From contig NZ_JAMZEC010000001.1 of assembly GCF_024172185.1 (NCBI RefSeq), positions 5,786,001 to 5,850,000 on the forward strand: a stretch of 64,000 nucleotides of DNA, given 5' to 3'. Position numbers and translations under genes: made by a program. The notes under the pieces were generated by a model that searched no databases, had not been told where the DNA came from, and saw only the letters and a program-made list of their open reading frames with translations. Origin of the DNA: Nonomuraea roseoviolacea subsp. carminata. Lineage in GTDB: Bacteria; Actinomycetota; Actinomycetes; Streptosporangiales; Streptosporangiaceae. Of this stretch, positions 28,694 to 36,600 are shown in pieces; the first letter of the stretch is position 1; each line of letters opens with the position of its first letter.

Positions 28694-30144
28694 GCAGCCC
28701 TCCCATCGTCGGCGGTCATGGGATACGGGTGGTCGGGTTCGTGCTGGTTGACCATGGCGCGGATGTCGGTGTCGGAGACGTAGGCCGCGCGGACTCGGAC
28801 CGGGTCGGGCGAGGTCTCCAGCCGGACGTAACCGATGCCGGCGCCCCGTTCGGGGACGGGTGAGATGTGATCGGCGAGGGCTCCTCGGTCGCGCGCTCCG
28901 TCGCCGAGGACCATGTCCACCTGCTCGGACTCGTCCAACCGGAGGGCGATCTTGTCAGGGAACAGGTTGCGGATGTTCATGACCTCTTTGCGCGGGTCCT
29001 GGAGGGCGGCCATGACGCCGATGCCGACCGCTCGTCCTTGGGTGGTGAGCGTGGCCAGGGCGGCGGAGATGCGCTGCTTGAGCTGCCTGTCAGCCTGGTA
29101 GGCGGTCAGGAACGCCACCTCGTCGACGACCACCAGGACGAACGGGTCCTCCACGGTCGGAGTGTGTGAGCGCTGGAGGCCGGCGAATCGGGCGGCGCGT
29201 TCTTGCATGACGGTGACGGCCTGGTCGAGCAGGTCGGCGCACTCTTCCGGTGCGGCGGCGTACCGGTCACCGAACAGGGCGCGCCCGTATGACAGCTCCA
29301 TCAGCTTGGGATCGAGCGCCCAGATCTCGACGAGGCCCGCGCGTACGGCGGGGAGGAGCCCGCGGATGGTGGACCAGATGATCGAGCCCTTGCCGGCTCC
29401 GGTGGCGCCCGCGACCAGGACGTGAGTGCCGTGAACCTTGAGCCGCCACGGCCGGCCGTCCTCCTGCTTGCCGATCTCGACCGGACCCACGGTTGGCTGT
29501 TGTGGGATCGGCAGCACTGGGATCGGTGTCGCCAGCGGGTCGCGTCTCGGGAAGGCGAGGGTGAGGCGTCCGGCTTTGGCGATGGTGACCCGGCAGGAGG
29601 GGGAGCCGAAGCCATGGGCGAGGTGGTCGGTGCGGTCGGTCCAGTCCTTGACGGCTTGGCCGTCGAGCATGCGGACGGTGACGGTGTCCGCCCAGGAGGT
29701 GCAGGTGATCTTGTCGAGGCGCGGCAGGTAGTCCCGGCCTCGCAGGTGCCGGCCAAGGCCGGAAATGACCATGACCGATTGCCAGTGGCGGCGATAGACC
29801 CAGATGAGGCGCCACCAGGCCAACAGTCGGTAGCCGATCCAGCGGGCGAAGGAAGAGCGGTCGGACAGCGCCCAGGCGACGAGTCCCACCGGGGCGGGCG
29901 TGACGAGCAGCAGAGCCGTTCGCCAGCCGTACATGACGGTGAGGACGGCCGGGATGCTGGCGATGGTGATCGCGATGGGGTGTCGCCAGATGGTGCGGGC
30001 GAGCCCGGCGAGCAGCCGCCAGGCGAGGATGACGATGGTGATGATGGCGGGTGTGGTGACGACGGCCGGGCGGAAGACGACGGCCGTGTCCGGCGTGGTG
30101 GTGACGAGGTTGCGTGCTTCGTCACCGGGCAGCCGCTTGAACAT
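28690..30144 (-). CDS. FtsK/SpoIIIE-type DNA translocase (Tra-like)
   Basis: 484 aa. Three or four membrane spans lie in the first 130 residues (IITIVILAWRLLAGLA, LLVTPAPVGLVAWAL). Walker A is VLVAGATGAGKGSIIW and Walker B is FVLVVVDEVAFLTAY; AALATLTTQGRAVGIGVMAA is typical of the FtsK fold. A single hexameric translocase of this kind moves double-stranded DNA between hyphae during AICE conjugation. It overlaps rep by 4 bp, giving the order FtsK-Rep-Xis-Int. Confidence 0.92.
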   Translation of the reverse strand: MFKRLPGDEARNLVTTTPDTAVVFRPAVVTTPAIITIVILAWRLLAGLARTIWRHPIAITIASIPAVLTVMYGWRTALLLVTPAPVGLVAWALSDRSSFARWIGYRLLAWWRLIWVYRRHWQSVMVISGLGRHLRGRDYLPRLDKITCTSWADTVTVRMLDGQAVKDWTDRTDHLAHGFGSPSCRVTIAKAGRLTLAFPRRDPLATPIPVLPIPQQPTVGPVEIGKQEDGRPWRLKVHGTHVLVAGATGAGKGSIIWSTIRGLLPAVRAGLVEIWALDPKLMELSYGRALFGDRYAAAPEECADLLDQAVTVMQERAARFAGLQRSHTPTVEDPFVLVVVDEVAFLTAYQADRQLKQRISAALATLTTQGRAVGIGVMAALQDPRKEVMNIRNLFPDKIALRLDESEQVDMVLGDGARDRGALADHISPVPERGAGIGYVRLETSPDPVRVRAAYVSDTDIRAMVNQHEPDHPYPMTADDGRAA

Positions 30145-30230
30145 AAGCTTGGAACCTCTCGTGATGTGGAGTCGTGGGAGAAACCCGGGGCCGCCGGAAG
30201 TTGGCGCTTCTGGCGCCCCCGCCTTACGTT

Positions 30231-30524
30231 TCAGGCCGCCGTCTGGTCGGTGGCCGGCTGGTGGAGCGTGTGATTGGTCGGGTCGGTCGTGGCGTGGAAG
30301 GCGCGCTCCGTAGACCAGGCGAAGCGGGCGGCCTCGCGGGCGAGCTGGCGGGCGAACTCGAGGTCCTCGCCGGTCACCGGACCAGTGGTGGTGATCAGGA
30401 CCGAGGTGGCGCCGAAGTCGAGCGCCAGCATGGGCTCAGGGCCGTAGGGGTGGCGTAGGGTGCGGGCGGTGTGTCCCGTGGTCAGCCGGATCACGCTGCG
30501 GCGCGGGGTGCGTCGGCGGGTCAT
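30231..30524 (-). CDS. Small AICE protein, unknown
   Basis: 97 aa. A basic N-terminus (RRRTPRRSVIRLTTGHTART) is followed by an acidic helical segment, VTGEDLEFARQLAREAARFA. It starts at the base where the Pra-like gene ends. No domain is recognised. Small genes in this position are common in RepSA-type elements. Confidence 0.7.
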   Translation of the reverse strand: MTRRRTPRRSVIRLTTGHTARTLRHPYGPEPMLALDFGATSVLITTTGPVTGEDLEFARQLAREAARFAWSTERAFHATTDPTNHTLHQPATDQTAA

Positions 30525-30967
30525 CAGGCGGCGTCCTTTCCGGCCGGAGCCTTGCTCGGAGCGGGTGGAGTGGTCGGGGCGGGCTGGCTGCTTTGGCGGG
30601 GTGCGTGCATCTCGCGGACCTTGGTCGAGTAGGCGAGACGTCCGGCGGCGTTGACGTACGGGGTGACGGTGAGGCCGTCGAACTCGACCGGCGTGAACGG
30701 CAGGCCCGGCATCGGCGACGGCGGAACCGGCTGGACCGGAGCGAGGATCTTGACCGCGACGGTCTTCTGGGCGGGCTTGAGGGTCGGGTCACCGTCCATG
30801 ACCGCGACCTGCCAGACCAGCTCTTGGGTCCGCTTGTCGCGGGCCTGCACGAATCGGCCGCCGGCGGAGGCGTCGAAGTCCTTGACGGGCTCGACCTCGC
30901 CGACGATGTAGCAGCCGTGCGGGAAGACCATGGCGAAGGTGACGGGGATGGGACCTTGCAGAGCCAT
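30524..30967 (-). CDS. Pra-like activator of replication, integration and excision
   Basis: 147 aa. ALQGPIPVTFAMVFPHGCYI, EVEPVKDFD and FVQARDKRTQELVWQVAVMD form a pattern I associate with proteins named plasmid replication, integration and excision activator, of the pSAM2 Pra type. The C-terminal 35 residues are Pro/Ala-rich. AGAAGGGGG precedes the ATG. Its promoter (TTGACC, 18 bp, TACTCT) is covered by two dyads matching the putative KorSA operator, just as pra is the KorSA target in pSAM2. Naming relies on recalled family resemblance. Confidence 0.65.
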   Translation of the reverse strand: MALQGPIPVTFAMVFPHGCYIVGEVEPVKDFDASAGGRFVQARDKRTQELVWQVAVMDGDPTLKPAQKTVAVKILAPVQPVPPSPMPGLPFTPVEFDGLTVTPYVNAAGRLAYSTKVREMHAPRQSSQPAPTTPPAPSKAPAGKDAA

Positions 30968-30992
30968 GACGGCCCCCTTCTTGGGTGTCAGA

Positions 30993-31051
30993 CACTTGAC
31001 CTATCAAGTGATGCTCTGAGAGTAGGCCGCTCAAACTTGGTAGGTCAAGTA
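30993..31051. promoter_or_regulatory. pra promoter with two KorSA-type operators
   Basis: CACTTGA-CCTA-TCAAGTG at 30993-31010 is a perfect 7-bp-arm dyad. ACTTGGTAGGTCAAGT at 31035-31050 is a related dyad. On the minus strand TTGACC within the second and TACTCT 18 bp further form a good promoter for pra, so a bound repressor would block both the -35 and the region just downstream of the start. Confidence 0.75.
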
Positions 31052-31167
31052 CCCAGGAGAAGGTGACGGCGATCTAGCCAATCAGAGAGATCGCGATGTC
31101 ATGTTGTGTCCCTGCTGGTACTGAAAGCTGCTGGCCGATCCAAACCCTCAGCAGGACAATCCAGATC

Positions 31168-31473
31168 ATGAAACCGGATCCACCACCCAAGGACGCCGCC
31201 TGGCCATGGCTGCTGTTCCTCCTATGGATCCTGGGCACACCCCTCCTGGGAGTGCTGTGGTTCAGCTACGGCTTCGCCCTTGTCGGAGGGCAGGCAACGA
31301 ACAGGCAGCTCTCCCAGATCTGCGGATACGCCATGCTGATCGTCGGATTCGGCGCACCCATGTTGGGGCTACTCCTCGCCCTCGCCTCCAGGCGGCGCAG
31401 CGCCACCATCGTCTTCACCCTGGCTCTACTCACGATGGCCGTTCTCTGGGCGCGGCTGGCGCTGCACAAGTAG
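31168..31473 (+). CDS. Small membrane protein in AICE
   Basis: 101 aa with three predicted helices (PWLLFLLWILGTPLLGVLWF, YAMLIVGFGAPMLGLLLALA, IVFTLALLTMAVLWARLAL). Start MKPDPPPKDA at 31168; the upstream in-frame Met at 31096 adds a non-conserved stretch. It is on the opposite strand from its neighbours, between pra and korSA. It could play the role of Spd spread proteins, which are small membrane proteins, but no homology is evident. Confidence 0.55.
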   Translation: MKPDPPPKDAAWPWLLFLLWILGTPLLGVLWFSYGFALVGGQATNRQLSQICGYAMLIVGFGAPMLGLLLALASRRRSATIVFTLALLTMAVLWARLALHK

Positions 31474-31486
31474 CCGGAAGCGCCGG

Positions 31487-32218
31487 TCAGCCGATCGGGT
31501 AGGCGTCTTCCAGTTCGTGGCGATCGGCCGGAAGTAGCACCTCCACCACCACCAACGGTCGGCCCGAGGCATCGCGAACCGCGCCGAAGACGGCCAGCAG
31601 TGGCACGTTCTTCGGCATGCCGAGCTGCTTGACCTCCGCAGCGGTGGGCATGCGTGCGGTGATTTGCTCCACGATGTGATCAAAGCGCACGCCCTTGCGC
31701 GACTGGAGATGCTGCCGGATGCCCTGCGGCAACGGCTCACCGCTGGTCAGGTCGGTTCCCTCGGACAGTTCCAGAGGTAGCCACAGCGAGACCAGCTCAC
31801 TCGGCTCGCCCTCACGGGTGATCAGCCGTCGGCGCAGGAACGCTTTGCTCTTGGGCTGCGCATCCAGGAGCGCCGCCACCCGGTTGGGCAGTGCCACCGC
31901 GCCGGCCTCGACCAAGTCGCCGGGGGAGTCTGTCTCGGGATTGGTCAGGTACGCCTGACCTGTGCGGTTGGACTCCACCGACGTCATCGCGGGACGGCCG
32001 CGCACGAAGCGGCCCTTGCCCTGCTGGGACTCGATCCAGCCCTGCTCACGCAGCACCCGAAGCGCCGCCACGACGGTGGGCCGGGAGACGCCGAACTCCT
32101 GGATGAGCTGGTGTTCGCTGGGGAGCATGGAGCCGGGCGGGTAAATTCCCGCCTCGATACGCCGTTGAAGGGCCTGCACAAGCTGCGCATACTTCGGCGG
32201 CACGGACTCAAGCGACAT
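31487..32218 (-). CDS. GntR-family repressor, KorSA-like
   Basis: 243 aa. GntR winged helix: YAQLVQALQRRIEAGIYPPG, MLPSEHQLIQEFGVSRPTVV, LRVLREQGWIESQQGKGRFV. The C-terminal UTRA/HutC-type ligand domain contains AFLRRRLITREGEPSELVSL and VPLLAVFGAVRDASGRPLVV. KorSA of pSAM2 belongs to the same subfamily and represses pra. A half-site identical over 12 bp to the second pra operator lies 31 bp upstream, implying autoregulation. Confidence 0.88.
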   Translation of the reverse strand: MSLESVPPKYAQLVQALQRRIEAGIYPPGSMLPSEHQLIQEFGVSRPTVVAALRVLREQGWIESQQGKGRFVRGRPAMTSVESNRTGQAYLTNPETDSPGDLVEAGAVALPNRVAALLDAQPKSKAFLRRRLITREGEPSELVSLWLPLELSEGTDLTSGEPLPQGIRQHLQSRKGVRFDHIVEQITARMPTAAEVKQLGMPKNVPLLAVFGAVRDASGRPLVVVEVLLPADRHELEDAYPIG

Positions 32219-32248
32219 TATGACCGTCCAACACCCGACAGGTTGTTT

Positions 32249-32260
32249 TACCAAGTTTGA
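32249..32260. promoter_or_regulatory. KorSA-type half operator before korSA
   Basis: TACCAAGTTTGA at 32249-32260 equals the complement of the 12 bp TCAAACTTGGTA that begin the second pra operator. Its position 31 bp upstream of the repressor start fits autoregulation. Confidence 0.6.
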
Positions 32261-32324
32261 GAGTAACCTGGCCGAGCGCCGCCTGTCCACGCCACGGCGG
32301 CAAACGCGAGCCGTCCAGGAAAAG

Positions 32325-32394
32325 GCCCGGCAGGCAGCCAGGGGAGGGCTCGGGGGCGACCCTCCCAGGGCGTGGAAGTGACTACCTGCCGGGC
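32325..32394. other. Nested inverted repeat in 257-bp non-coding gap
   Basis: GCCCGGCAGG (32325-32334) pairs with CCTGCCGGGC (32385-32394), and inside it GGGAGGG (32342-32348) pairs with CCCTCCC (32360-32366). The gap 32219-32475 has no other feature besides the korSA promoter. It could be a terminator for the small operon reading toward it from 32948, or a single-strand origin for rolling-circle replication; the latter is speculation. Confidence 0.5.
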
Positions 32395-32475
32395 GGGAAG
32401 ACGCGACGAGGCGATGAGACGGCCCACCCTGGTCCCCTCCTGGCCAAGGCCGCCACCACCTCGCCGCGCCCGTCC

Positions 32476-32757
32476 TCACTTGGCGACGTACTCCGCCAAG
32501 ACGTTCGCTGCCCCCTCCACGTCATCGACCGGATGACGCTGCTCAGCGCTCTGCCACGAGTAGTACGCGCCGCCGTACCCGACGAACACCCACACCGGCA
32601 ACCCCGGCTCAGGCCGATGCACCATCAGGGCGGTGTTGTTATCGCGCAGCTCTGCATTGACACCACGACTCGCCAGCCGATCGCGCAACCGGATCAAGGC
32701 GTTCGCCTCGTCCTGCTGCCCGAGGCCGGCCATGGCCGCCTGCATGACCGAGTTCAT
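32476..32757 (-). CDS. Small conserved-looking AICE protein
   Basis: 93 aa. LIRLRDRLASRGVNAELRDN, LMVHRPEPGLPVWVFVGYGG and YYSWQSAEQRHPVDDVEGAA suggest a small alpha/beta fold with one central sheet. No function is known to me. Start 32757 overlaps the stop of the upstream zinc-ribbon gene (ATGA), so the pair is co-translated. Confidence 0.7.
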   Translation of the reverse strand: MNSVMQAAMAGLGQQDEANALIRLRDRLASRGVNAELRDNNTALMVHRPEPGLPVWVFVGYGGAYYSWQSAEQRHPVDDVEGAANVLAEYVAK

Positions 32758-32948
32758 CTCCCGCTCCCTTCGCCCTGGCCGTCGCCGAGGCAGTCGAGAC
32801 ACTTGCGCTCCTCACTGGGTTCCGCCTCCTCCCCGTCGGCGTCGATCAGGAGAGAGCGGCGCGAGCTCTTGAGCTTGAAACCGCGTCCCCGACACGCACG
32901 GCAGGGCCTTGCCTCGCTGTTCTCGTCTGGCCGGGTCACCGTCGCCAT
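32754..32948 (-). CDS. Small protein with two CxxC knuckles
   Basis: 64 aa. PCRACRGRGFKLK and KCLDCLGDGQGEG are two CxxCxGxG units like those in the DnaJ zinc-binding region, separated by 30 residues, so it probably folds as one zinc ribbon. It is co-translated with the gene at 32476 and divergent from the XRE regulator at 33105. Start 32948 is the Met nearest the first knuckle. Confidence 0.65.
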   Translation of the reverse strand: MATVTRPDENSEARPCRACRGRGFKLKSSRRSLLIDADGEEAEPSEERKCLDCLGDGQGEGSGR

Positions 32949-33035
32949 CTCCTCGCGAGTCGTCCGGTACTCCCTGCGGCGGGAGTCCGATTCACTTACG
33001 TTGTTGATTGATGGCAAGTCCACCGGCAAAGCAGA

Positions 33036-33066
33036 ATGAGGGGACCCCCTAAGAAGGCCCCCTCAT
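33036..33066 (+). promoter_or_regulatory. Hairpin in the leader of the XRE-RibD operon
   Basis: ATGAGGGG and CCCCCTCAT form an 8-9 bp stem 39 bp upstream of the XRE start; an internal CCCCCT/AGG pairing is an alternative fold. It could be an attenuator or the terminator of a short transcript. Confidence 0.4.
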
Positions 33067-33104
33067 AGCCCCTTTCCAGTCGCCCACTAGAAAGAAGGTC
33101 GGAT

Positions 33105-34568
33105 ATGCCCAAAGCGGGGATGAATGTCCGCCTTCGAGACTGGCGCCAGAAGGCCGGTTTGACCCGGGCCGAAATGGCAAAAATGGTCAATCTCAGCGAG
33201 TCGGGCGTGAAGCACTCGCTGACGTGCGACGAGGAACGCATCCGGCGCTGGGAGGCAGGAGAGGTCTCCTGGCCGCGCGAGGAGTACCGGCTGGCACTGG
33301 CAGAGATCACGCGCCTGGCCCCGGAGGACCTGGGGTTCGTTCCGATCAGACGCAGTCGCGCCAGGGCCGCTCCCGCTGACGAGGCCGCCGACGAAACGAT
33401 CTCCGCACAATCCGCCCACGATTTCCCTTTGTGGCAGGCGGGGCTCAATTTCCCACCCCTTCGGGACAAACAGGAGCTAGAGCTACAATTGCCGCCAGTG
33501 GCCGATGAGGAGACCCTTGTCGTGCCGGGTCGCGCGCCCGATGGGAGGATCGTCTTCTTGTCTGTATCCCGTCGCACATTTCTTCAAGGGCTGGGTATCG
33601 GCCTCGCGGGAATCACGCCGCCGCAAAGTCGATCGCCGTACATGTCACCCGCCCGACGCCTGGCCTCAGCCACGGGTGATGTGAACCCGATCGAGCACCT
33701 GTATCAGGTCCGTCAGGTCTTGATCGCCAACGACAATCTTCTCGGCCCCTTGAACGCGATCCCCGCAGTCCAGCAGCAGATCACCGCCATCCAGCAGCTC
33801 CGCCAGGAGACGCGCGGCGCTGACCGTCACCAGCTCCTCAAGCTCCAGGCCGAGTACAGCGAGTTCTGCGGCTGGCTCTACCACGACGCCGGCGACTTCC
33901 ACACGGCCCAGTACTGGACAGACCGCGCCCTCGAACTGTCACACGCCATCGCCGACCGGGACATGACCGCCTACATCATGGCGCGCAAGAGCCAACTCGC
34001 CGGCGACATCGGAGACCCGGTCACCGCCGTCGACATGGCCGAGGCAGCGGGCAACCTCGCTCGTCCGGGCAGCCGCCTTCAGGCGCTCGCACCCACCTAT
34101 GCCGGCTACGGCCACGCCCTCCACCGCGACGACGGCGCAGCCAGACACGAGCTGGACCGTGCACACCAACTACTCCTCGACATCGCCGACGACCCCGACT
34201 CGCCATGGGCCGTGTGGCTGGACGAGCCGTACCTTCAGGCCCAGCGAGCCCGCAGCAACGCCGCACTCGGCCGGTTCGGCGAAGCCGTCGAAGGCTTCCA
34301 GCAAGCGATCGCCGCCGTCCCACAGTCCTTCCGGCGCGACCGGGGCGTCTACCTGTCGCGTCAGGCCCTCGCTCACGCCGGCGCCGAGGAGCCCGAGCAC
34401 GCCGCAGGTGTTGCCATGTCCGCCCTCTACATCGCGGAGGAGACCGGATCCGCGCGCATCATGAACGAACTCCTCAGGCTGGACAGGCACCTCGACCGAT
34501 GGCGCAGCACGCCGCTAGTTGCCGAGTTCCACACGGCCTTGAGGAGTACCGTGGTGAAGCAAGCATGA
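33105..34568 (+). CDS. XRE-family regulator with TPR-like C-terminal domain
   Basis: 487 aa. N-terminal HTH: VRLRDWRQKAGLTRAEMAKM, NLSESGVKHSLTCDEERIRR, WEAGE. A linker rich in Ala and Glu leads to VSRRTFLQGLGIGLAG (around residue 155) and then about 300 residues of helical TPR-like repeats (EYSEFCGWLYHDAGDFHTAQ, AQRARSNAALGRFGEAVEGF). Proteins of this build are common actinomycete regulators, sometimes peptide-responsive. It stands 37 bp before the RibD-like pair in the same direction and is their likely regulator. GAAAGAAGG precedes the ATG. Confidence 0.85.
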   Translation: MPKAGMNVRLRDWRQKAGLTRAEMAKMVNLSESGVKHSLTCDEERIRRWEAGEVSWPREEYRLALAEITRLAPEDLGFVPIRRSRARAAPADEAADETISAQSAHDFPLWQAGLNFPPLRDKQELELQLPPVADEETLVVPGRAPDGRIVFLSVSRRTFLQGLGIGLAGITPPQSRSPYMSPARRLASATGDVNPIEHLYQVRQVLIANDNLLGPLNAIPAVQQQITAIQQLRQETRGADRHQLLKLQAEYSEFCGWLYHDAGDFHTAQYWTDRALELSHAIADRDMTAYIMARKSQLAGDIGDPVTAVDMAEAAGNLARPGSRLQALAPTYAGYGHALHRDDGAARHELDRAHQLLLDIADDPDSPWAVWLDEPYLQAQRARSNAALGRFGEAVEGFQQAIAAVPQSFRRDRGVYLSRQALAHAGAEEPEHAAGVAMSALYIAEETGSARIMNELLRLDRHLDRWRSTPLVAEFHTALRSTVVKQA

Positions 34569-34605
34569 TCATGACTTGATCGGTTCTCCTCCTCCGGAAG
34601 GTCCC

Positions 34606-35295
34606 ATGCGCCCCTACGTCCTGCTGAGCTGTGCCATGTCTGTGGACGGCTACATCGACGACACGACACCCGAACGGCTCCTGTTGTCCAACGCCGCGGA
34701 CTTCGACCGTGTGGACCAGGTCCGGGCCGAGAGCGACGCCATCCTCATCGGTGCGACGACGATGCGCCGCGACAACCCCCGCCTCCTGGTCAACTCCGAG
34801 GCCCGTCGAGCCGAGCGTGCCGCCCACGGCCTTCCCGCGTACCCGCTCAAGGTCACTATCACCAACAGCGGAGACCTTGACCCCGACCTGAAGTTCTGGC
34901 ACCACGGCGGCGAGAAGATCGTCTACTGCCCCGACTCCGCCACCGCAAAGCTACGCGAAGCCCTGGGCGAACTCGCCGGCGTGGTGAGCCTTGGCCCCAC
35001 CGTGGATCTCGGTCGCATGCTTGACGATCTCGGCGAGCGCGGCATCCGCCGCCTCATGGTGGAGGGCGGTGGCACCATCCACACCCAGTTCCTCACCCAA
35101 GGGCTGGCGGACGAGATCCACCTCGCCATCGCTCCCATCTTCGTCGGCGACGGCAACGCGCCCCGCTTCGTCAACCCCGGCGACTTCCCGGGAGGCGCCG
35201 GCCACCGCATGGCACTTGCCGAAGTACGGGCCGTGGACGACGTCGTCCTCCTTCGCTACCTGCCGAAAGAATCCTCGGGTAGTAAGACCTCATGA
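34606..35295 (+). CDS. RibD C-terminal/dihydrofolate-reductase-fold reductase
   Basis: 229 aa. YVLLSCAMSVDGYIDD, ILIGATTMRRDNPRLLVNSE, RRLMVEGGGTIHTQFLTQGL and DEIHLAIAPIFVGDGNAPRF are the conserved blocks of the RibD_C family, which reduces the ribosyl side chain of diaminopyrimidinone phosphate with NADPH in riboflavin synthesis. The deaminase partner is a separate ORF overlapping by 4 bp, so the pair is a split RibD. AAGG lies before ATG 34606. It is not a trimethoprim-resistance DHFR, because the RibD-specific EGGGTI block is present. Confidence 0.85.
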   Translation: MRPYVLLSCAMSVDGYIDDTTPERLLLSNAADFDRVDQVRAESDAILIGATTMRRDNPRLLVNSEARRAERAAHGLPAYPLKVTITNSGDLDPDLKFWHHGGEKIVYCPDSATAKLREALGELAGVVSLGPTVDLGRMLDDLGERGIRRLMVEGGGTIHTQFLTQGLADEIHLAIAPIFVGDGNAPRFVNPGDFPGGAGHRMALAEVRAVDDVVLLRYLPKESSGSKTS

Positions 35296-35765
35296 CCGGC
35301 ACCAGCACCGAACAAGACCGCCGATGGCTGCTCACCGCGATCGACCTCTCCCACGAGTGCCCGCCATCGCAGACGGCCTTCTCAGTCGGTGCGGTCATCG
35401 TCGACGAGCACGGCAACGAGATCAGCCGCGGCTACTCCCGCGAGACGGACGACCACGTCCACGCGGAGGAGTCGGCCCTGTCCAAGCTCTCTGCCGACGA
35501 CCCCCGCCTCAAGACGGCCACCCTCTACAGCTCCCTGGAGCCCTGCACCCAACGCCGGTCACGCCCGAGAACCTGCACACAGCTCATCCTTGACGCCGGC
35601 ATCCCCCGCGTAGTGACGGCCTGGAAGGAACCGCCCACCTTCGTCATCGACGCCAACGGCACCGAAGCCCTGACCACCGCAGGAGTCACGGTCATCACAC
35701 TGCCGGAACTCGCCGATGCCGCGCGTGCCGCCAATACGCATCTGCTCGGGGACCAGGGCTCATAG
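35292..35765 (+). CDS. RibD N-terminal-like cytidine/deoxycytidylate deaminase
   Basis: 157 aa. FSVGAVIVDEHGNEISRGYS, DDHVHAEESALSKL (zinc His and catalytic Glu) and SLEPCTQRRSRPRTCTQLIL (two zinc Cys) are the deaminase signature; the second motif has 8 residues between its Cys, as in RibD rather than in CDA. It overlaps the reductase by ATGA and completes a deaminase-reductase pair. Target could be a pyrimidine intermediate of flavin or a modified nucleoside. Confidence 0.85.
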   Translation: MTGTSTEQDRRWLLTAIDLSHECPPSQTAFSVGAVIVDEHGNEISRGYSRETDDHVHAEESALSKLSADDPRLKTATLYSSLEPCTQRRSRPRTCTQLILDAGIPRVVTAWKEPPTFVIDANGTEALTTAGVTVITLPELADAARAANTHLLGDQGS

Positions 35766-35805
35766 TGCCCGAGGGACTTGCCGAATTGTTCTCATAGGTG
35801 ATCAA

Positions 35806-35905
35806 GGGCGGCGCTGCGCGCCGCCACGCGGCCCGCGCACGCCCGCACGCTGCGCGTGCGGCCTGGGGGCCGTTCTCGCGCGCGACGCGCGCGGGCCGCT
35901 CCAGC
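35806..35905. terminator. Highly structured GC block between convergent genes
   Basis: CCGCACGC-TGC-GCGTGCGG (35843-35861) is a perfect 8-bp hairpin, and CGCGCG-A-CGCGCG (35879-35891) a second. The 140 bp between the deaminase and the converging gene at 35906 hold nothing else. A bidirectional terminator is the simplest reading. Confidence 0.55.
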
Positions 35906-36436
35906 TCAACGGCGCCATCTCATCCACCACGGGGAAGGCTGCCCCGACTGCTGCTCTGTCTGCCGATACGCGTCCAGGACAGGAACGGCAGCAAACGCCG
36001 CTTCATACTGAGCCCGTTGGAACACGAACGGACCGATGCCATCGAGATCTTCGAGATCCACCTCATCCTGGTAGTCCACCTGCCAACCAAGGTCCTGCCA
36101 AACCACCTGATCAGAAGTGATGACCACGACGGCTGTCAGCGCACCACATCCAAGGTCACCGCACTCCGGGCACACATACAGCGGAACCCTGCCGTCATCC
36201 AGCGAAGAGGCAGCTCTGCCTTGCAATCGGTCAACCTCAAGCCCAAGCTCACTGCCAGCGGACAACCAGAGGACGGACGCCATGTCCCCGCTCCTCGGAC
36301 TCCGCCGCGTCACTAGATCAAGCAGAGAACCGCCGTCGATCTCGAAGTCGAGAAAACTGCACTCTGATCGAAAGACTCCCTTTCCGAGCTGCTCATGGGG
36401 ACGCAACCGCCGGACCAGTGACAACGTGTTGACCAT
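35906..36436 (-). CDS. Hypothetical protein with CxxC-x2-C site
   Basis: 176 aa from ATG 36436; the frame is open to 36610, so the start is uncertain. LVRRLRPHEQLGKGVFRSEC begins the conserved-looking part, and VPLYVCPECGDLGCGALTAV carries three Cys suitable for zinc or redox. VVWQDLGWQVDYQDEVDLED is acidic. I have no function for it. It reads toward the split-RibD pair and is the last larger gene of the cargo. Confidence 0.6.
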   Translation of the reverse strand: MVNTLSLVRRLRPHEQLGKGVFRSECSFLDFEIDGGSLLDLVTRRSPRSGDMASVLWLSAGSELGLEVDRLQGRAASSLDDGRVPLYVCPECGDLGCGALTAVVVITSDQVVWQDLGWQVDYQDEVDLEDLDGIGPFVFQRAQYEAAFAAVPVLDAYRQTEQQSGQPSPWWMRWRR

Positions 36437-36600
36437 GCCGTCCAGCGTTTCAGCATCAAGGTTGAGACACCAACCCCATACGCCTCCGGCGGGGGCGCTC
36501 CGGCTCCGGGATGATCGCCGCGTTGGGCCTGAGGACCGTAGATGGCTGAGATGGAGCCTGATCATCCCGCCCACCATCGATCCGGGACAAGCCGAGCAGA

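Noticed and set aside
33560..33640. Tat signal peptide (SRRTFLQGLGIGLAG)
   Set aside because: It lies about 155 residues into the XRE regulator after an HTH domain, so it cannot act as an N-terminal export signal there; it is more likely a helix at the start of the TPR part.
34606..35295. Trimethoprim-resistance dihydrofolate reductase
   Set aside because: The EGGGTI and APIFVGDG blocks are those of RibD_C, and the deaminase partner is next to it.
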